A stretch of 33,983 nucleotides of DNA from Microcoleus sp. FACHB-1515 (GTDB lineage Bacteria; Cyanobacteriota; Cyanobacteriia; Elainellales; Elainellaceae). This document shows, one piece after another, positions 9,125 through 16,957 of this stretch. The notes under the pieces were generated by a model. The model had not been told where the DNA came from, searched no databases, and worked only from the letters and a program-made list of their open reading frames with translations. Position numbers and translations under genes: made by a program. The stretch lies in contig NZ_JACJPO010000014.1 in assembly GCF_014696105.1 (NCBI RefSeq), positions 1 to 33,983 on the forward strand. The letters run 5' to 3'. The first letter of the stretch is position 1, and every line of letters starts with the position of its first letter.

Positions 9125-9979
9125 CTAGTTGACGTTCAATCCTGCGGTTGCAACCCAGCCTGCTTGACCACTGAGTTTTGCCCAGCGATAGCCATCGCGA
9201 GAAACACGCTCTCCGGTGAGGCGGAGGGTTTCGCCATAGCCTGCTCCACCGATGCGGGCATAGCCCAAGCCGGGACCAGAGCGAATCTTCACGCCAATTC
9301 CGGCGACAACACGGGCAGGCGAGCCACCGCCAACGCCGCCACCGTTCCCTGGATTGCTGCTGGCATCGGTGATGTATTGGGAAGAGATCCAGCCGCCATT
9401 GAGCAGTTGAGCAAAGCTGCTCGATCGATCGGAGACACGGACGCGCACAACCGCATTGTAGGGAAGCGACCCAATCACTGAGTTACCCGTGCTGGGACCG
9501 CTGCGAATGTTGAGACCACTGCGAGCCGTTACGCGCACCAAAGCACCAGAACCAGAATTACCCGGATTGCCGCCACCCGGACCACCGCTGCCCGCGCAGG
9601 AAATGCTGGGGTTCAATCCCATTGTGCCTGCGGTTGCCGGACCTACAATGCCATCGCGAGCCAGGCCATTGTTTCTTTGAAACTGCTTGACCGCAAATTC
9701 AGTGTTGTTGCCAAATGCGCCGTCCACACCGCCAACGCTGTAGCCGTTTCGTTGCAGCGTCGATTGCAGCGTCGAAACTGCACTGCAAACATTGCCGCGT
9801 CGCAGGGCTGCTTCGGCATCGGGAGCCTGCGTGAGAACGCCGATCGCAACCGCTGCTCCGGCTACACCCATGATGGCCGATGTGGGAATTGCTGAAGTGA
9901 TTTCGTCGATCGATCGCAGTTCTACCGGAGTGGAATCTTCGTAATCAACGGCTGCATGAATAAATGCTAGTGTTTCCAT
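9125..9979 (-). CDS. Peptidoglycan-binding protein with two SH3 domains
   Basis: This 284-residue exported protein is likely to bind cell-wall peptidoglycan. It begins with the METLAFIHAAVDYE-type N-terminus common to cyanobacterial proteins of this class. A hydrophobic stretch (IMGVAGAAVAIGVLTQA) and a possible cleavage at PDAEA follow. A PG_binding_1 domain comes next (SAVSTLQSTLQRNGYSVGG to DGIVGPATAGTMG), then a Gly-rich linker and two SH3 repeats (LNIRSGPSTGNSVIG and VKIRSGPGLGYARIG). ATG 9979 is preferred to the upstream ORF start at 10006 because AAGGAAAATT lies directly upstream of it. It probably acts in cell-wall attachment or hydrolysis; no catalytic domain is present. Confidence 0.85.
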   Translation of the reverse strand: METLAFIHAAVDYEDSTPVELRSIDEITSAIPTSAIMGVAGAAVAIGVLTQAPDAEAALRRGNVCSAVSTLQSTLQRNGYSVGGVDGAFGNNTEFAVKQFQRNNGLARDGIVGPATAGTMGLNPSISCAGSGGPGGGNPGNSGSGALVRVTARSGLNIRSGPSTGNSVIGSLPYNAVVRVRVSDRSSSFAQLLNGGWISSQYITDASSNPGNGGGVGGGSPARVVAGIGVKIRSGPGLGYARIGGAGYGETLRLTGERVSRDGYRWAKLSGQAGWVATAGLNVN

Positions 9980-10345
9980 AATTTTCCTTGTTGGTTGAAC
10001 ACCCAAACAATTTTCAATCGGAAATATTGCCGCTTATCTTGCAAGCAGCAAGTCAATCCTTGTAGAGTTCCTGATGGTTTGATTCAAGCAGCAAGCGCTT
10101 CACCACAAGATTCATTCATCTTGTGATGTCAGCAAACTGCTGGGCAAGCTGCTCATTGTCACTTTTATCTCAACATCCTATTACAGATGAATTTCGGAGA
10201 AAACGCGGATAAATTCAAGCATTCTTAAGGATTTCCGCTCGATCGAACCTTACGCTGCCTGTTTTCTCTTGATAGGAATGTCCTTGGCACTCGCGATGAG
10301 TCTGCTCACTTTTTTATCAAAATTACAGAATGGCTGAAGCTGAGT
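9980..10345. other. 366-bp intergenic region, divergent promoters
   Basis: This region separates the minus-strand peptidoglycan-binding gene from the plus-strand DUF1499 gene. No coding frame is supported. It should hold both promoters, but no clear -35/-10 pair was recognised. A short ATG frame at 10278 (about 19 codons) is not in phase with DUF1499. Confidence 0.45.
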
Positions 10346-10782
10346 GTGCTTTATTTGCATCAGCAAAATCTAAATGGAGCCACTTCATTATTTTCGTTTG
10401 CAGGAAAGCACCCGGACAATTTGGGCGTCAAGAACCGTCAGCTTCTTGCTTGTCCCAACACGCCAAACTGCGTAAGCAGCCAGAGCATCGACCCCAAAAG
10501 TCAAATTCTGCCACTGAGCTACACCGCACCGCAGCAGGCGATCGCCCGCCTCAAAGCCGTAGTCGAAGCGCAGCCGCGCACCAAAATCATCACCGCTGAG
10601 GGTAACTTCTCCATGCCGAATTTACGACAGCGCTGATGGGATTTGTGGATGATGTTGAGTTTTACCTGGATGAAGCGGCAGGCGTCATCTATGTGCGATC
10701 GGCTTCACGGCTCGGCCAGTCTGATCTGGGCGTAAACCGCAAGCGCGTTGAAACCATTCGATCGCAGTTTACGCAGTCCTAG
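10346..10782 (+). pseudogene. DUF1499 family protein, frameshifted
   Basis: Two consecutive frames together encode a DUF1499 protein. The first (from GTG 10346) carries FSFAGKHPDNLGV, the family signature LACPNTPNCVSSQ and YTAPQQAIARLKAVV, and ends at EGNFSMPNLRQR. The second frame continues AEFTTALMGFVDDVEFYLDE, then VIYVRSASRLGQSDLGVNRK, and stops at 10782. The switch lies at 10611-10613 (TCTCCATGCC). One extra C there would restore N-F-S-H-A-E-F and an intact protein, so a one-base deletion or a sequencing error in a C run is the simplest explanation. The start is uncertain because no ATG lies in phase. The function of DUF1499 is unknown. Confidence 0.78.
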
Positions 10783-10816
10783 CAGTGATGCGATCGAACA
10801 ATTCACCTTTGCACGG

Positions 10817-10924
10817 CTAGCTGAACCCAAAGACAAATAGTCCCAAACCGCACACCAAGGCCAAAATTGCTAGGACAAATCCGGCATTGGGGCTATTTTT
10901 CCAAGAGTAATTTTTGTCAGGCAT
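10817..10924 (-). CDS. Small single-span membrane protein, 35 aa
   Basis: The minus strand encodes a 35-residue protein starting MPDKNYSWKNSPNAGF, followed by the hydrophobic stretch VLAILALVCGLGLFVFGFS to the stop. This layout, a short polar N-terminus and one membrane helix, is typical of small photosystem or thylakoid accessory proteins, but the family was not recognised. No strong Shine-Dalgarno sequence precedes ATG 10924. The frame is clean and its hydrophobicity is not expected of random sequence. It is convergent with the DUF1499 gene. Confidence 0.5.
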   Translation of the reverse strand: MPDKNYSWKNSPNAGFVLAILALVCGLGLFVFGFS

Positions 10925-11072
10925 TTGTCGAGAAATGTAAAGAAACTAGAACTGATTGTGACACTGCTAGCAGCAGAAATCTACTGTCATGGGTAGAAAC
11001 TGACTTTCCTAAAGTGATGAAGATCACATCTTTGGACTGATCCTGATCGCGGACGGGTCGATCGCCCATTCA

Positions 11073-11078
11073 GATAAT
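11073..11078 (+). promoter_or_regulatory. Candidate -10 element of the small RNA gene
   Basis: GATAAT sits 6-8 bases before the first hairpin of the predicted small RNA. No convincing -35 hexamer lies 17 bases upstream, so the assignment depends on the downstream structure. Confidence 0.4.
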
Positions 11079-11083
11079 AAGGT

Positions 11084-11165
11084 TGACTCAACTCTAGCCG
11101 AGTCATCAACAGGGAACACACAACAACCGGACAGGCTTCACTGCGAAGGCTGCCGGTTTTTTATT
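11084..11165 (+). ncRNA. Yfr2-like small regulatory RNA candidate
   Basis: This roughly 80-nt stretch has the layout of a free-standing small RNA. A -10-like GATAAT precedes it. A 5' hairpin follows (TGACTC at 11084-11089 with GAGTCA at 11100-11105), then an unpaired purine-rich segment (AACAGGGAACACACAACA). An intrinsic terminator stem (AACCGG at 11125-11130 with CCGGTT at 11153-11158, plus inner pairs) ends in a T6 tract. Size, layout and the GGGAACACAC segment recall the Yfr2 family of cyanobacterial sRNAs, which are reported as 63-95 nt long. The family assignment is from memory and not checked against a covariance model. No protein-coding frame competes here. Confidence 0.5.
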
Positions 11166-11284
11166 TGTGCTGTGTTAGTCACGCTGGGCGATCGCTGTCG
11201 TGAATGGAATTAGATCGAGCTTAATCCTGCTGTGTCTAGTGCGAATGCCGCATCAAGCAGATTTGCAGCCCACAGTCGATCGCC

Positions 11285-11893
11285 TCAACGCATCGCGCCC
11301 ATTGTATTTTTCCAAGAAAGCTCTTTACACAAAATTTCCAGCGCTCGCTGCTCTGCACCAGAGAACAAGCTGCTGTCGGCGAGTTCCTTCAAAACCTGCT
11401 GCGTGAGCTGTGGGGCAAAGCTGCCGCCGCAGTGCAGCAAATGGCTGTAATAACAAAATTTTGGAGCGCCGCTTTGGTCAAGGTGAAAGCTGTAAATTTC
11501 ATCTTGCGACATGATCGACACTGGAGTATTCACGGGCACAACAACACGCGGAATGCCGTGAACACCATACAGATCGCCTCGTTCATCGGGGACAAGCCAG
11601 CCGATCAGGACGGTTCCCAACAAGGTGCGCGTTTCGTTGATCAGGTCGGGTGTAAATTGCGGGTCAGGTTCGCTAGACAGGCGCGGCCCGTTGCTGAGAA
11701 ATAGCGGGTTGACCAGTTGCGAATTGTAGATGATGCCGACTGCCCAGTGGCGGCCAAATGGTTCTTCAAGCTTGACGAAGCTGCCAAAACCATAGTCGTC
11801 AGCTTTAGGAGGAGCTACGACTTCCATATCGTCGTCTAGCTGCACGACATAGTCGCAGTGAGAATTTGATTTGACGACTTTTCCTAACCGCAT
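11285..11893 (-). CDS. HAS-barrel domain-containing protein
   Basis: This 202-residue protein begins with a HAS-barrel-like domain (MRLGKVVKSNSHCDYVVQL to FGSFVKLEEPF), the N-terminal beta-barrel also found in HerA-type ATPases. The domain is followed by family-typical sequence (VGIIYNSQLVNPLFLSNGPR, LLGTVLIGW). No ATPase domain is attached, as in the short cyanobacterial homologues. ATG 11893 is used because AGGAG lies 8 bases upstream; two GTG codons precede it in frame. It probably acts as an adaptor or regulator, but no role is established. Confidence 0.72.
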   Translation of the reverse strand: MRLGKVVKSNSHCDYVVQLDDDMEVVAPPKADDYGFGSFVKLEEPFGRHWAVGIIYNSQLVNPLFLSNGPRLSSEPDPQFTPDLINETRTLLGTVLIGWLVPDERGDLYGVHGIPRVVVPVNTPVSIMSQDEIYSFHLDQSGAPKFCYYSHLLHCGGSFAPQLTQQVLKELADSSLFSGAEQRALEILCKELSWKNTMGAMR

Positions 11894-11966
11894 CACCACT
11901 ACTCCTAGCGTCGGGATAGTCAGACATTGTAGTGGTGATGTCGTACAAATGCACCAAGAAATTTAG

Positions 11967-12025
11967 CGAATCAGGCAGAAGGCACAGGGCAAAAGGCAAA
12001 AGGTTCGATCCTGCTGCCTTCCCAT
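11967..12025. repeat. GGCAAAAGG-type short tandem repeat patch with hairpin
   Basis: A degenerate run of 7-9 base units (GGCAGAAGG, GGCACAGG, GCAAAAGG, GCAAAAGG) lies between two minus-strand genes, followed by CTGCTGCCTTCC that can pair back with GGCAGAAGG. Patches of this type are common in intergenic cyanobacterial DNA. Confidence 0.5.
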
Positions 12026-12110
12026 AAAATTTCCCCGCAACTGCTAGCAAACTTGACTTAAAGCCGGAGCCAGCTAGCGATCGCGGGGAACTAAAGTTTA
12101 ATTTCAGCGA

Positions 12111-12596
12111 TTACGACATCGACTGAATGATGTAGTCAAAGTAGGGAGCTGCCGTTGCCGCTTCTTCGGCACTCAACAGGCTCAACGAAGCCCGCTTGAG
12201 GCAGCGAATCGACTCGACCATGCCGGGAACCGGAACACCCAGCGAATTGTACATTTCGCGCACGCCAATCAAGCCAATTTTTTCGATCGGCTCCTTGTCG
12301 CCTGCCAGCACGCCATAGGTAATCAGGCGCAAATACCAGCCGTAGTCGCGCAGGCACAGGGCACGCTGCTTGTCGCCGTAGGCATTGCCGCCCGGAGCGA
12401 TAAAGTCGGGGCGCTTTTGCCACAGTTGTTTGCTGGCTTCTTGAACAATTTTCTTTTCATTTTCGGCAAGCGTGTTGGCGATTCGCAACCGCTGCTCTCC
12501 GGTTTCCAAATATTCTTTGATGCTTTTGAGTTCGCCTGTGCTGGGATAGCGCAATTCGTCGTCGGCGTTGAGAATAACCTGGCTTACTACACTCAT
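12111..12596 (-). CDS. apcD: Allophycocyanin alpha-B subunit (terminal emitter) ApcD
   Basis: The product is the 161-residue phycobilisome-core allophycocyanin variant that passes excitation energy toward the photosystems, chiefly photosystem I. It follows ApcD rather than ApcA along its length ([25 protein letters not shown]-type region [18 protein letters not shown], ending [10 protein letters not shown]). The phycocyanobilin-binding cysteine is C81 in [13 protein letters not shown]. ApcD is usually encoded alone, away from the apcAB operon, as here. No other phycobilisome gene is in the window. Confidence 0.95.
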   Translation of the reverse strand: MSVVSQVILNADDELRYPSTGELKSIKEYLETGEQRLRIANTLAENEKKIVQEASKQLWQKRPDFIAPGGNAYGDKQRALCLRDYGWYLRLITYGVLAGDKEPIEKIGLIGVREMYNSLGVPVPGMVESIRCLKRASLSLLSAEEAATAAPYFDYIIQSMS

Positions 12597-12932
12597 GATT
12601 ATCGTGATGATGTCGTGGGATCTCAGAGATATCGCCTTATTTTACCGATTTCCGGGACGGGAAAGAAAGGGGATCGCTGGATTTAAGCGATCGCCACGAT
12701 TTCGGCTTGTACCAACAGGCAGAATTTGCGGCTGGACAAACGGCCAGCGTTTGAAAAAAATCTTCACAAATTCACGGTAGATTCCCGATCGCCCCCGTTG
12801 GGCACACCCAAGCGAACATGGTATTTTCAAGGACGACCTCAAGCTTCAGCGGTCTTCTCCAACAGTCACAGCCATTGCTCACGCTCAGTTGTCGAAATCT
12901 CGTTCTGTCCAAATTCCATTGTGCCAACATCA
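12597..12932. other. 336-bp divergent intergenic region
   Basis: This region lies between apcD (minus) and the PPC-domain gene (plus) and should contain both promoters. The plus-strand frame stays open from 12726, but its translation before 12933 shows no protein-like pattern. No operator or hairpin stands out. Confidence 0.45.
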
Positions 12933-13349
12933 ATGTCAAACAGCCTTCGTCCTGGAAATTCACTGCGTAAAGCACTTCCGGTCAGATTTGCGTATGAAAC
13001 CGCGCTCAGCGATCGCATCGGCGCGAATAACAAAAACGACTTTTTCGCCTTTCGCGTCAATGTCCGCAGTTCTTTTCGCGGACGGCTGGTCAACGCTCAG
13101 AAAAATATTGGCTTTCACCTGCTCGATCGCAACGGTCAAGTTCTGCAAACCTCAACGCGCACCGGAGCGCGATCGCAATCGATTCGCCTTGATGTGGAGG
13201 CAGGCGACTACTACGTTCAGGTTTTCTCCACCAATCCACGCAGCAAAACGTATCAACTGCGATTGTTTAAAGAAGAGCTTTGGTGTGGCTGTGGCGATGA
13301 GGATGAAGCGTCTCGCAGCCGATCGACTCCGCGATCGCTGTTCACCTGA
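12933..13349 (+). CDS. Pre-peptidase C-terminal (PPC) domain protein, stand-alone
   Basis: This 138-residue protein consists almost wholly of one PPC-like beta-sandwich (ALSDRIGANNKNDFFAFRV to YYVQVFSTNPRSKTYQLRLF). Such domains are normally found at the C-termini of secreted proteases or repeated in cyanobacterial surface proteins. A Cys-rich acidic tail (LWCGCGDEDEA) follows. No signal peptide is visible from the ATG at 12933, and no peptidase domain is attached. The upstream open frame (from 12726) does not look coding. Confidence 0.65.
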   Translation: MSNSLRPGNSLRKALPVRFAYETALSDRIGANNKNDFFAFRVNVRSSFRGRLVNAQKNIGFHLLDRNGQVLQTSTRTGARSQSIRLDVEAGDYYVQVFSTNPRSKTYQLRLFKEELWCGCGDEDEASRSRSTPRSLFT

Positions 13350-13364
13350 GGCTGTTCACCTGAG
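13337..13364 (+). repeat. 14-bp perfect tandem duplication over a stop codon
   Basis: GCTGTTCACCTGAG occurs twice in direct succession. The first copy contains the TGA stop of the PPC-domain gene, so the duplication is downstream of the coding end and without effect on the protein. Confidence 0.8.
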
Positions 13365-13384
13365 GTTGCAGCACAGGCGATCGC

Positions 13385-13543
13385 CTAATGTCGCTTTTTC
13401 GCCTTCCAGGTTCCGCCATAAACATAGTGCGGATTGTTTTCGCTGACGGTCTGCCAGCAGTCACGGCAGACAAAAATCCAGGCGAGTGAATCGTCGTGCT
13501 GGATGCGAAAAAGCGTGGGGCAATTTGGTGGCAGCGATCGCAA
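13385..13543 (-). CDS. Small conserved protein with CxxC motif, about 52 aa
   Basis: A minus-strand frame that differs from the longer overlapping one reads as a natural small protein: LPPNCPTLFRIQHDD, then AWIFVCRDCWQTV, then YVYGGTWKAKKRH at the end. The CRDCW motif and Tyr/Gly/Trp-rich end resemble short cyanobacterial zinc-ribbon-like proteins, although only one Cys of a first pair is present. The frame is closed upstream by a TGA near 13596 and has no ATG; TTG 13543 is the best start. It is divergent from rlmD and its 5' end is close to that gene's start. Confidence 0.5.
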   Translation of the reverse strand: MRSLPPNCPTLFRIQHDDSLAWIFVCRDCWQTVSENNPHYVYGGTWKAKKRH

Positions 13544-13580
13544 GGCTTCTGTCTGAATCGAGTCACGGCAGAATGGAGGA

Positions 13581-14990
13581 ATGGAAACATCTCATGATCA
13601 ATTTATCGCGACGGATCGAGCGGCGAACGCATCGCAGTGGCGGCAAGGCGAACTGGTTGAAGTCGAAATTACCGATCTCGGTCACGCAGGCGAAGGCGTT
13701 GGCCGCTTTGACGGGCGCGTCGTTTTTGTGCCCGATACCGTGACGGGCGATCGCGTCCTGGCTCGACTGGTGCGCGTTAAACCGCAATATGCCCAAGGCA
13801 AGCTACACAAGATTCTCGAAGGCTCTTCACATCGCCGCCGACCAAGCTGTATTGTCGCGGACAAGTGCGGCGGCTGTCAGTGGCAGCAAATCGATTACGA
13901 CTATCAGCTTGTCGCCAAACGCAACGCCGTGTTGCAAGATTTAGAGCGAATTGGCGGCTTCGACGGGGCGATCGTTGCTGAAACCTTGAGCGCCAATCGC
14001 CTCAACTACCGCAACAAAGCGACCTATCCACTGGCGCGATCGAACAGCGGTCAAGTGCAGGCCGGATACTACCAAAAAAACAGCCACCACCTGATCAACC
14101 TGAATCAATGCCCCATCCAAGATCCGCGACTTGATCCGCTGCTGGCCGAACTCAAAGCAGACATTCAAGCTCGCAACTGGAGCATCTACAGCGAACAGCA
14201 GCATCGCGGCAAACTGCGCCATCTCGCTCTGCGAATTGGCCGCCGGACAGGAGAAATGCTGGTTACGCTAGTCAGTACCGACGCCAATTTAGACGGACTG
14301 GCGGAGCAGGCGCAGGTGTGGATGAATCGCTATTCGGGTCTGGTCGGCGTTTGCCTCAATCTGAATGGCGATCGCACCAATGCCATTTTCGGCTCGGAAA
14401 CTCGCTGCATTGCTGGACGGTCTTATCTCCAGGAAATTTTCGCGGATCTGCGCTTTCAGGTTTTGCCAACCACGTTCTTTCAGGTGCATACTGAGGCGGC
14501 AGAACTGCTGCTAGAAGCGATCGCCACTCACCTCAATTTGCAGGGCGATGAAATTTTGGTCGATACCTACTGCGGCGTTGGCACGCTGACTTTGCCGCTG
14601 GCGAAGCGGGTGCAGCAGGCGATCGGCCTGGAAGTGCAGCTTGAAGCTGTCACGCAAGCTCAGACGAATGCAGCACTCAACGGCATCACCAATACGCAAT
14701 TTCTGGCGGGAACGGTCGAGACGCTTTTACCTCAGCTTGAAGTGCAGCCAACTGTCGTCCTGCTTGATCCGCCGCGCAAAGGGTGCGATCGCGCTGTCAC
14801 AACGGCTCTACGCGAATTGGCTCCCACTCGCATCGTTTATGTAAGCTGCAATCCGTCTACCTTGGCACGCGATCTCAAGCTGCTGTGTGAGGACGGACTA
14901 TATCAACTGGAGCAAGTTCAGCCTGTCGATTTCTTCGCACAAACGGCGCATGTCGAGTCGGTGGCGTTTTTGGTGAAGCGTCAAGACTAA
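13581..14990 (+). CDS. rlmD: 23S rRNA (uracil-C5)-methyltransferase RlmD/RumA family
   Basis: This 469-residue enzyme methylates C5 of a uridine in 23S rRNA using SAM. An N-terminal TRAM RNA-binding domain (about 20-80, EVEITDLGHAGEGVGRFDG) is followed by the iron-sulfur cluster cysteines C90, C96 and C99 and a further Cys in NLNQCPIQDP. The methyltransferase core has VDTYCGVGTLTLPLA (SAM site), LDPPRKGC and the catalytic cysteine in VSCNPSTLARD. ATG 13581 is the only ATG after the in-frame stop at 13554; the GGAGG lies only one base before it, which is unusually close. RlmC or TrmA-like specificity cannot be excluded. Confidence 0.9.
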   Translation: METSHDQFIATDRAANASQWRQGELVEVEITDLGHAGEGVGRFDGRVVFVPDTVTGDRVLARLVRVKPQYAQGKLHKILEGSSHRRRPSCIVADKCGGCQWQQIDYDYQLVAKRNAVLQDLERIGGFDGAIVAETLSANRLNYRNKATYPLARSNSGQVQAGYYQKNSHHLINLNQCPIQDPRLDPLLAELKADIQARNWSIYSEQQHRGKLRHLALRIGRRTGEMLVTLVSTDANLDGLAEQAQVWMNRYSGLVGVCLNLNGDRTNAIFGSETRCIAGRSYLQEIFADLRFQVLPTTFFQVHTEAAELLLEAIATHLNLQGDEILVDTYCGVGTLTLPLAKRVQQAIGLEVQLEAVTQAQTNAALNGITNTQFLAGTVETLLPQLEVQPTVVLLDPPRKGCDRAVTTALRELAPTRIVYVSCNPSTLARDLKLLCEDGLYQLEQVQPVDFFAQTAHVESVAFLVKRQD

Positions 14991-15068
14991 GGGTAAGATT
15001 TCTGCTAACCCAAACTGCAATTGAGGGTCGATCGCCCTGCCGATCTGCCACTCGCCACTCAACATCCA

Positions 15069-16115
15069 ATGAAATTTAGCCAACTGCTTGCCCAGCTTGA
15101 GACTGCCGCCGCTAACAGCCTGGAATCCAACTCGATCGATCCCGACCTTAGCACGGTCGCGGCGATCGATTCGGCCCTTCCCGGCAGCATCAGCTACATT
15201 GAAGGCAGCAACAGCAAATTCGCCGCTCAGATTCAAACGACGCAGGCCAGCGCGTTAATCTTGCCCAAAGACGCGAACTTGCAGGCAGCAGCAGACGATC
15301 GCGGCATTGCCTGGATTGCTTCAAGTCAACCGCGCCTCTTGTTCGCTCAGGCGATCGCCGCCTTCTACCAGCCGTTTCGCCTGTCACCGCAGATTCATCC
15401 AACAGCCGTGATCGACCCGACCGTGCAGCTTGGGGCAGAAGTGGCGATCGGCGCAAACGTCGTGATTCAAGCAGGAGTCAAGATTGGCGATCGCGTCTGC
15501 ATTCACCCAAACGTCGTGATTTATCCGGATGCGGAAATTGGCGATCGCACCGTGCTTCATGCCAACTGCGTGATTCACGAGCGATCGCAGCTTGGCGCAG
15601 ACTGCGTGATTCACAGCGGCGCGGCGATCGGGGCGGAGGGCTTTGGATTTGTGCCAACAGCAGCAGGCTGGTACAAGATGGAGCAGTCGGGGCGCACCGT
15701 TTTGGAAGATGGCGTGGAAGTGGGGTGCAATTCCGCGATCGATCGTCCGGCAGTCGGAGAAACGCGCATCGGGCGCAACACGAAAATCGATAATCTCGTT
15801 CAGATTGGGCATGGCTGTCGGACTGGGCAAGCCTGCGCGATCGCGGGACAAACCGGATTGGCGGGCGGCGTGACGCTGGGCGATCGCGTTATTTTGGCCG
15901 GACAAGTCGGCATCGCCAATCAAGCCACAGTCGGCAGCAATACGACAGTGGGTGCAAAATCCGGGATCATCACCGATATGGAAGGCAATCAAACGATCGT
16001 GGGCAATCCCGCCTTACCGCATCGCACTTTCCTCAAGGTGACGGCGCTCTACACACGATTGCCGGAACTCTATCAAACCATCAAGCAGTTGCAGAAAAAG
16101 CTGAAAGACAGTTAG
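15069..16115 (+). CDS. lpxD: UDP-3-O-acylglucosamine N-acyltransferase LpxD
   Basis: LpxD carries out the third step of lipid A synthesis, adding the N-linked acyl chain to UDP-3-O-acylglucosamine. The 348 residues begin with the uridine-binding domain (MKFSQLLAQLE). A long left-handed beta-helix of hexapeptide repeats follows (IHPTAVIDPTVQLGAEVAIG onward). The catalytic-His region is in DNLVQIGHGCRTG, and the C-terminal helix is YQTIKQLQKKLKDS. ATG 15069 gives the normal N-terminus. The gene follows rlmD after 78 bp, and its stop codon overlaps that of convergent ispD. Confidence 0.95.
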   Translation: MKFSQLLAQLETAAANSLESNSIDPDLSTVAAIDSALPGSISYIEGSNSKFAAQIQTTQASALILPKDANLQAAADDRGIAWIASSQPRLLFAQAIAAFYQPFRLSPQIHPTAVIDPTVQLGAEVAIGANVVIQAGVKIGDRVCIHPNVVIYPDAEIGDRTVLHANCVIHERSQLGADCVIHSGAAIGAEGFGFVPTAAGWYKMEQSGRTVLEDGVEVGCNSAIDRPAVGETRIGRNTKIDNLVQIGHGCRTGQACAIAGQTGLAGGVTLGDRVILAGQVGIANQATVGSNTTVGAKSGIITDMEGNQTIVGNPALPHRTFLKVTALYTRLPELYQTIKQLQKKLKDS

Positions 16116-16789
16116 CTCCGCTGCTGCAAGATGTATTCGGCGATCGCCAAATCGACGGGCGTTGTCACCTTCAAATTCGTATCTTCTCCCGGCACAATCT
16201 GCACGGGCAAGCCAAAATGCTCAAATAAAGCCGCATCGTCGGTCACTTCGAGGTGCTGCTGCTCGGCCTGAGCGTGACAGCGGCGCAGCTTTTCTACCTC
16301 AAAACCTTGCGGCGTTTGCGCTGCCCAAAGGCGCGATCGATCGATCGTCTGAGCAATTTGTAGCGATCCTGACTCGACCAGCTTGATCGTGTCCTTGACG
16401 GGGACAGCCGCAATCAGACCGGAATGCTTGACGAGCGCTTCGGCACAGCGATCGAACAGATCGGGCGTTGCCAAGCAGCGAGCGCCATCGTGAATGAGGA
16501 CGCGATCGGCAACAGCGGGAAGCGCCTGCAAGCCGCGATAAACCGATTCTTGGCGCGTTGTGCCGCCAGAAATTAGATGGACGCGCAAGCCCAAGCTGGA
16601 TGCAATTTCCTTAAAGTCCGGCCAGTCGTCGGGCTGGCCGATAATGCCAATCCAGTGAATCGATTCGGCGGCTTTTGCTGCGGTCAGCGTCCATGCGAGT
16701 AGAGGCTGACCGCGCAGCGGTAACAGCAGCTTGTTGCGATCGCTTCCCATGCGGCGACCTGATCCGGCGGCTGGAATCAGTAAATACAC
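16112..16789 (-). CDS. ispD: 2-C-methyl-D-erythritol 4-phosphate cytidylyltransferase IspD
   Basis: IspD forms CDP-methylerythritol from MEP and CTP in the non-mevalonate isoprenoid pathway, which supplies carotenoids, phytol and quinone tails in cyanobacteria. The nucleotidyl-transferase motif is LIPAAGSGRRMGSDRNK. Also present are LIHDGARCLATPDLFDRC, AAVPVKDTIKLV, AAQTPQGFE and the C-terminal PGEDTNLKVTTPVDLAIAE. A GTG start at 16789 (VYLLIPAAG) is preferred because GGGAGAAG lies just upstream and it gives the usual 225 residues; an ATG further upstream would add 18 atypical residues. Its stop overlaps the lpxD stop by two or three bases. Confidence 0.95.
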   Translation of the reverse strand: MYLLIPAAGSGRRMGSDRNKLLLPLRGQPLLAWTLTAAKAAESIHWIGIIGQPDDWPDFKEIASSLGLRVHLISGGTTRQESVYRGLQALPAVADRVLIHDGARCLATPDLFDRCAEALVKHSGLIAAVPVKDTIKLVESGSLQIAQTIDRSRLWAAQTPQGFEVEKLRRCHAQAEQQHLEVTDDAALFEHFGLPVQIVPGEDTNLKVTTPVDLAIAEYILQQRS

Positions 16790-16957
16790 ACTCTTCTCCC
16801 GATCGATCGTTCGATGGCTGAGGGCGATCGAACGTATCCTCAATTCAAATTTTTCTATTTTCTCTTAAGGTGTCCTTCTCTGGTAGCTGTTCTGCGATGG
16901 GAAGACTTCCTCTAGAATGAAGAGCGACTATTCGTAACAAATTATTTTCTTAACAAA

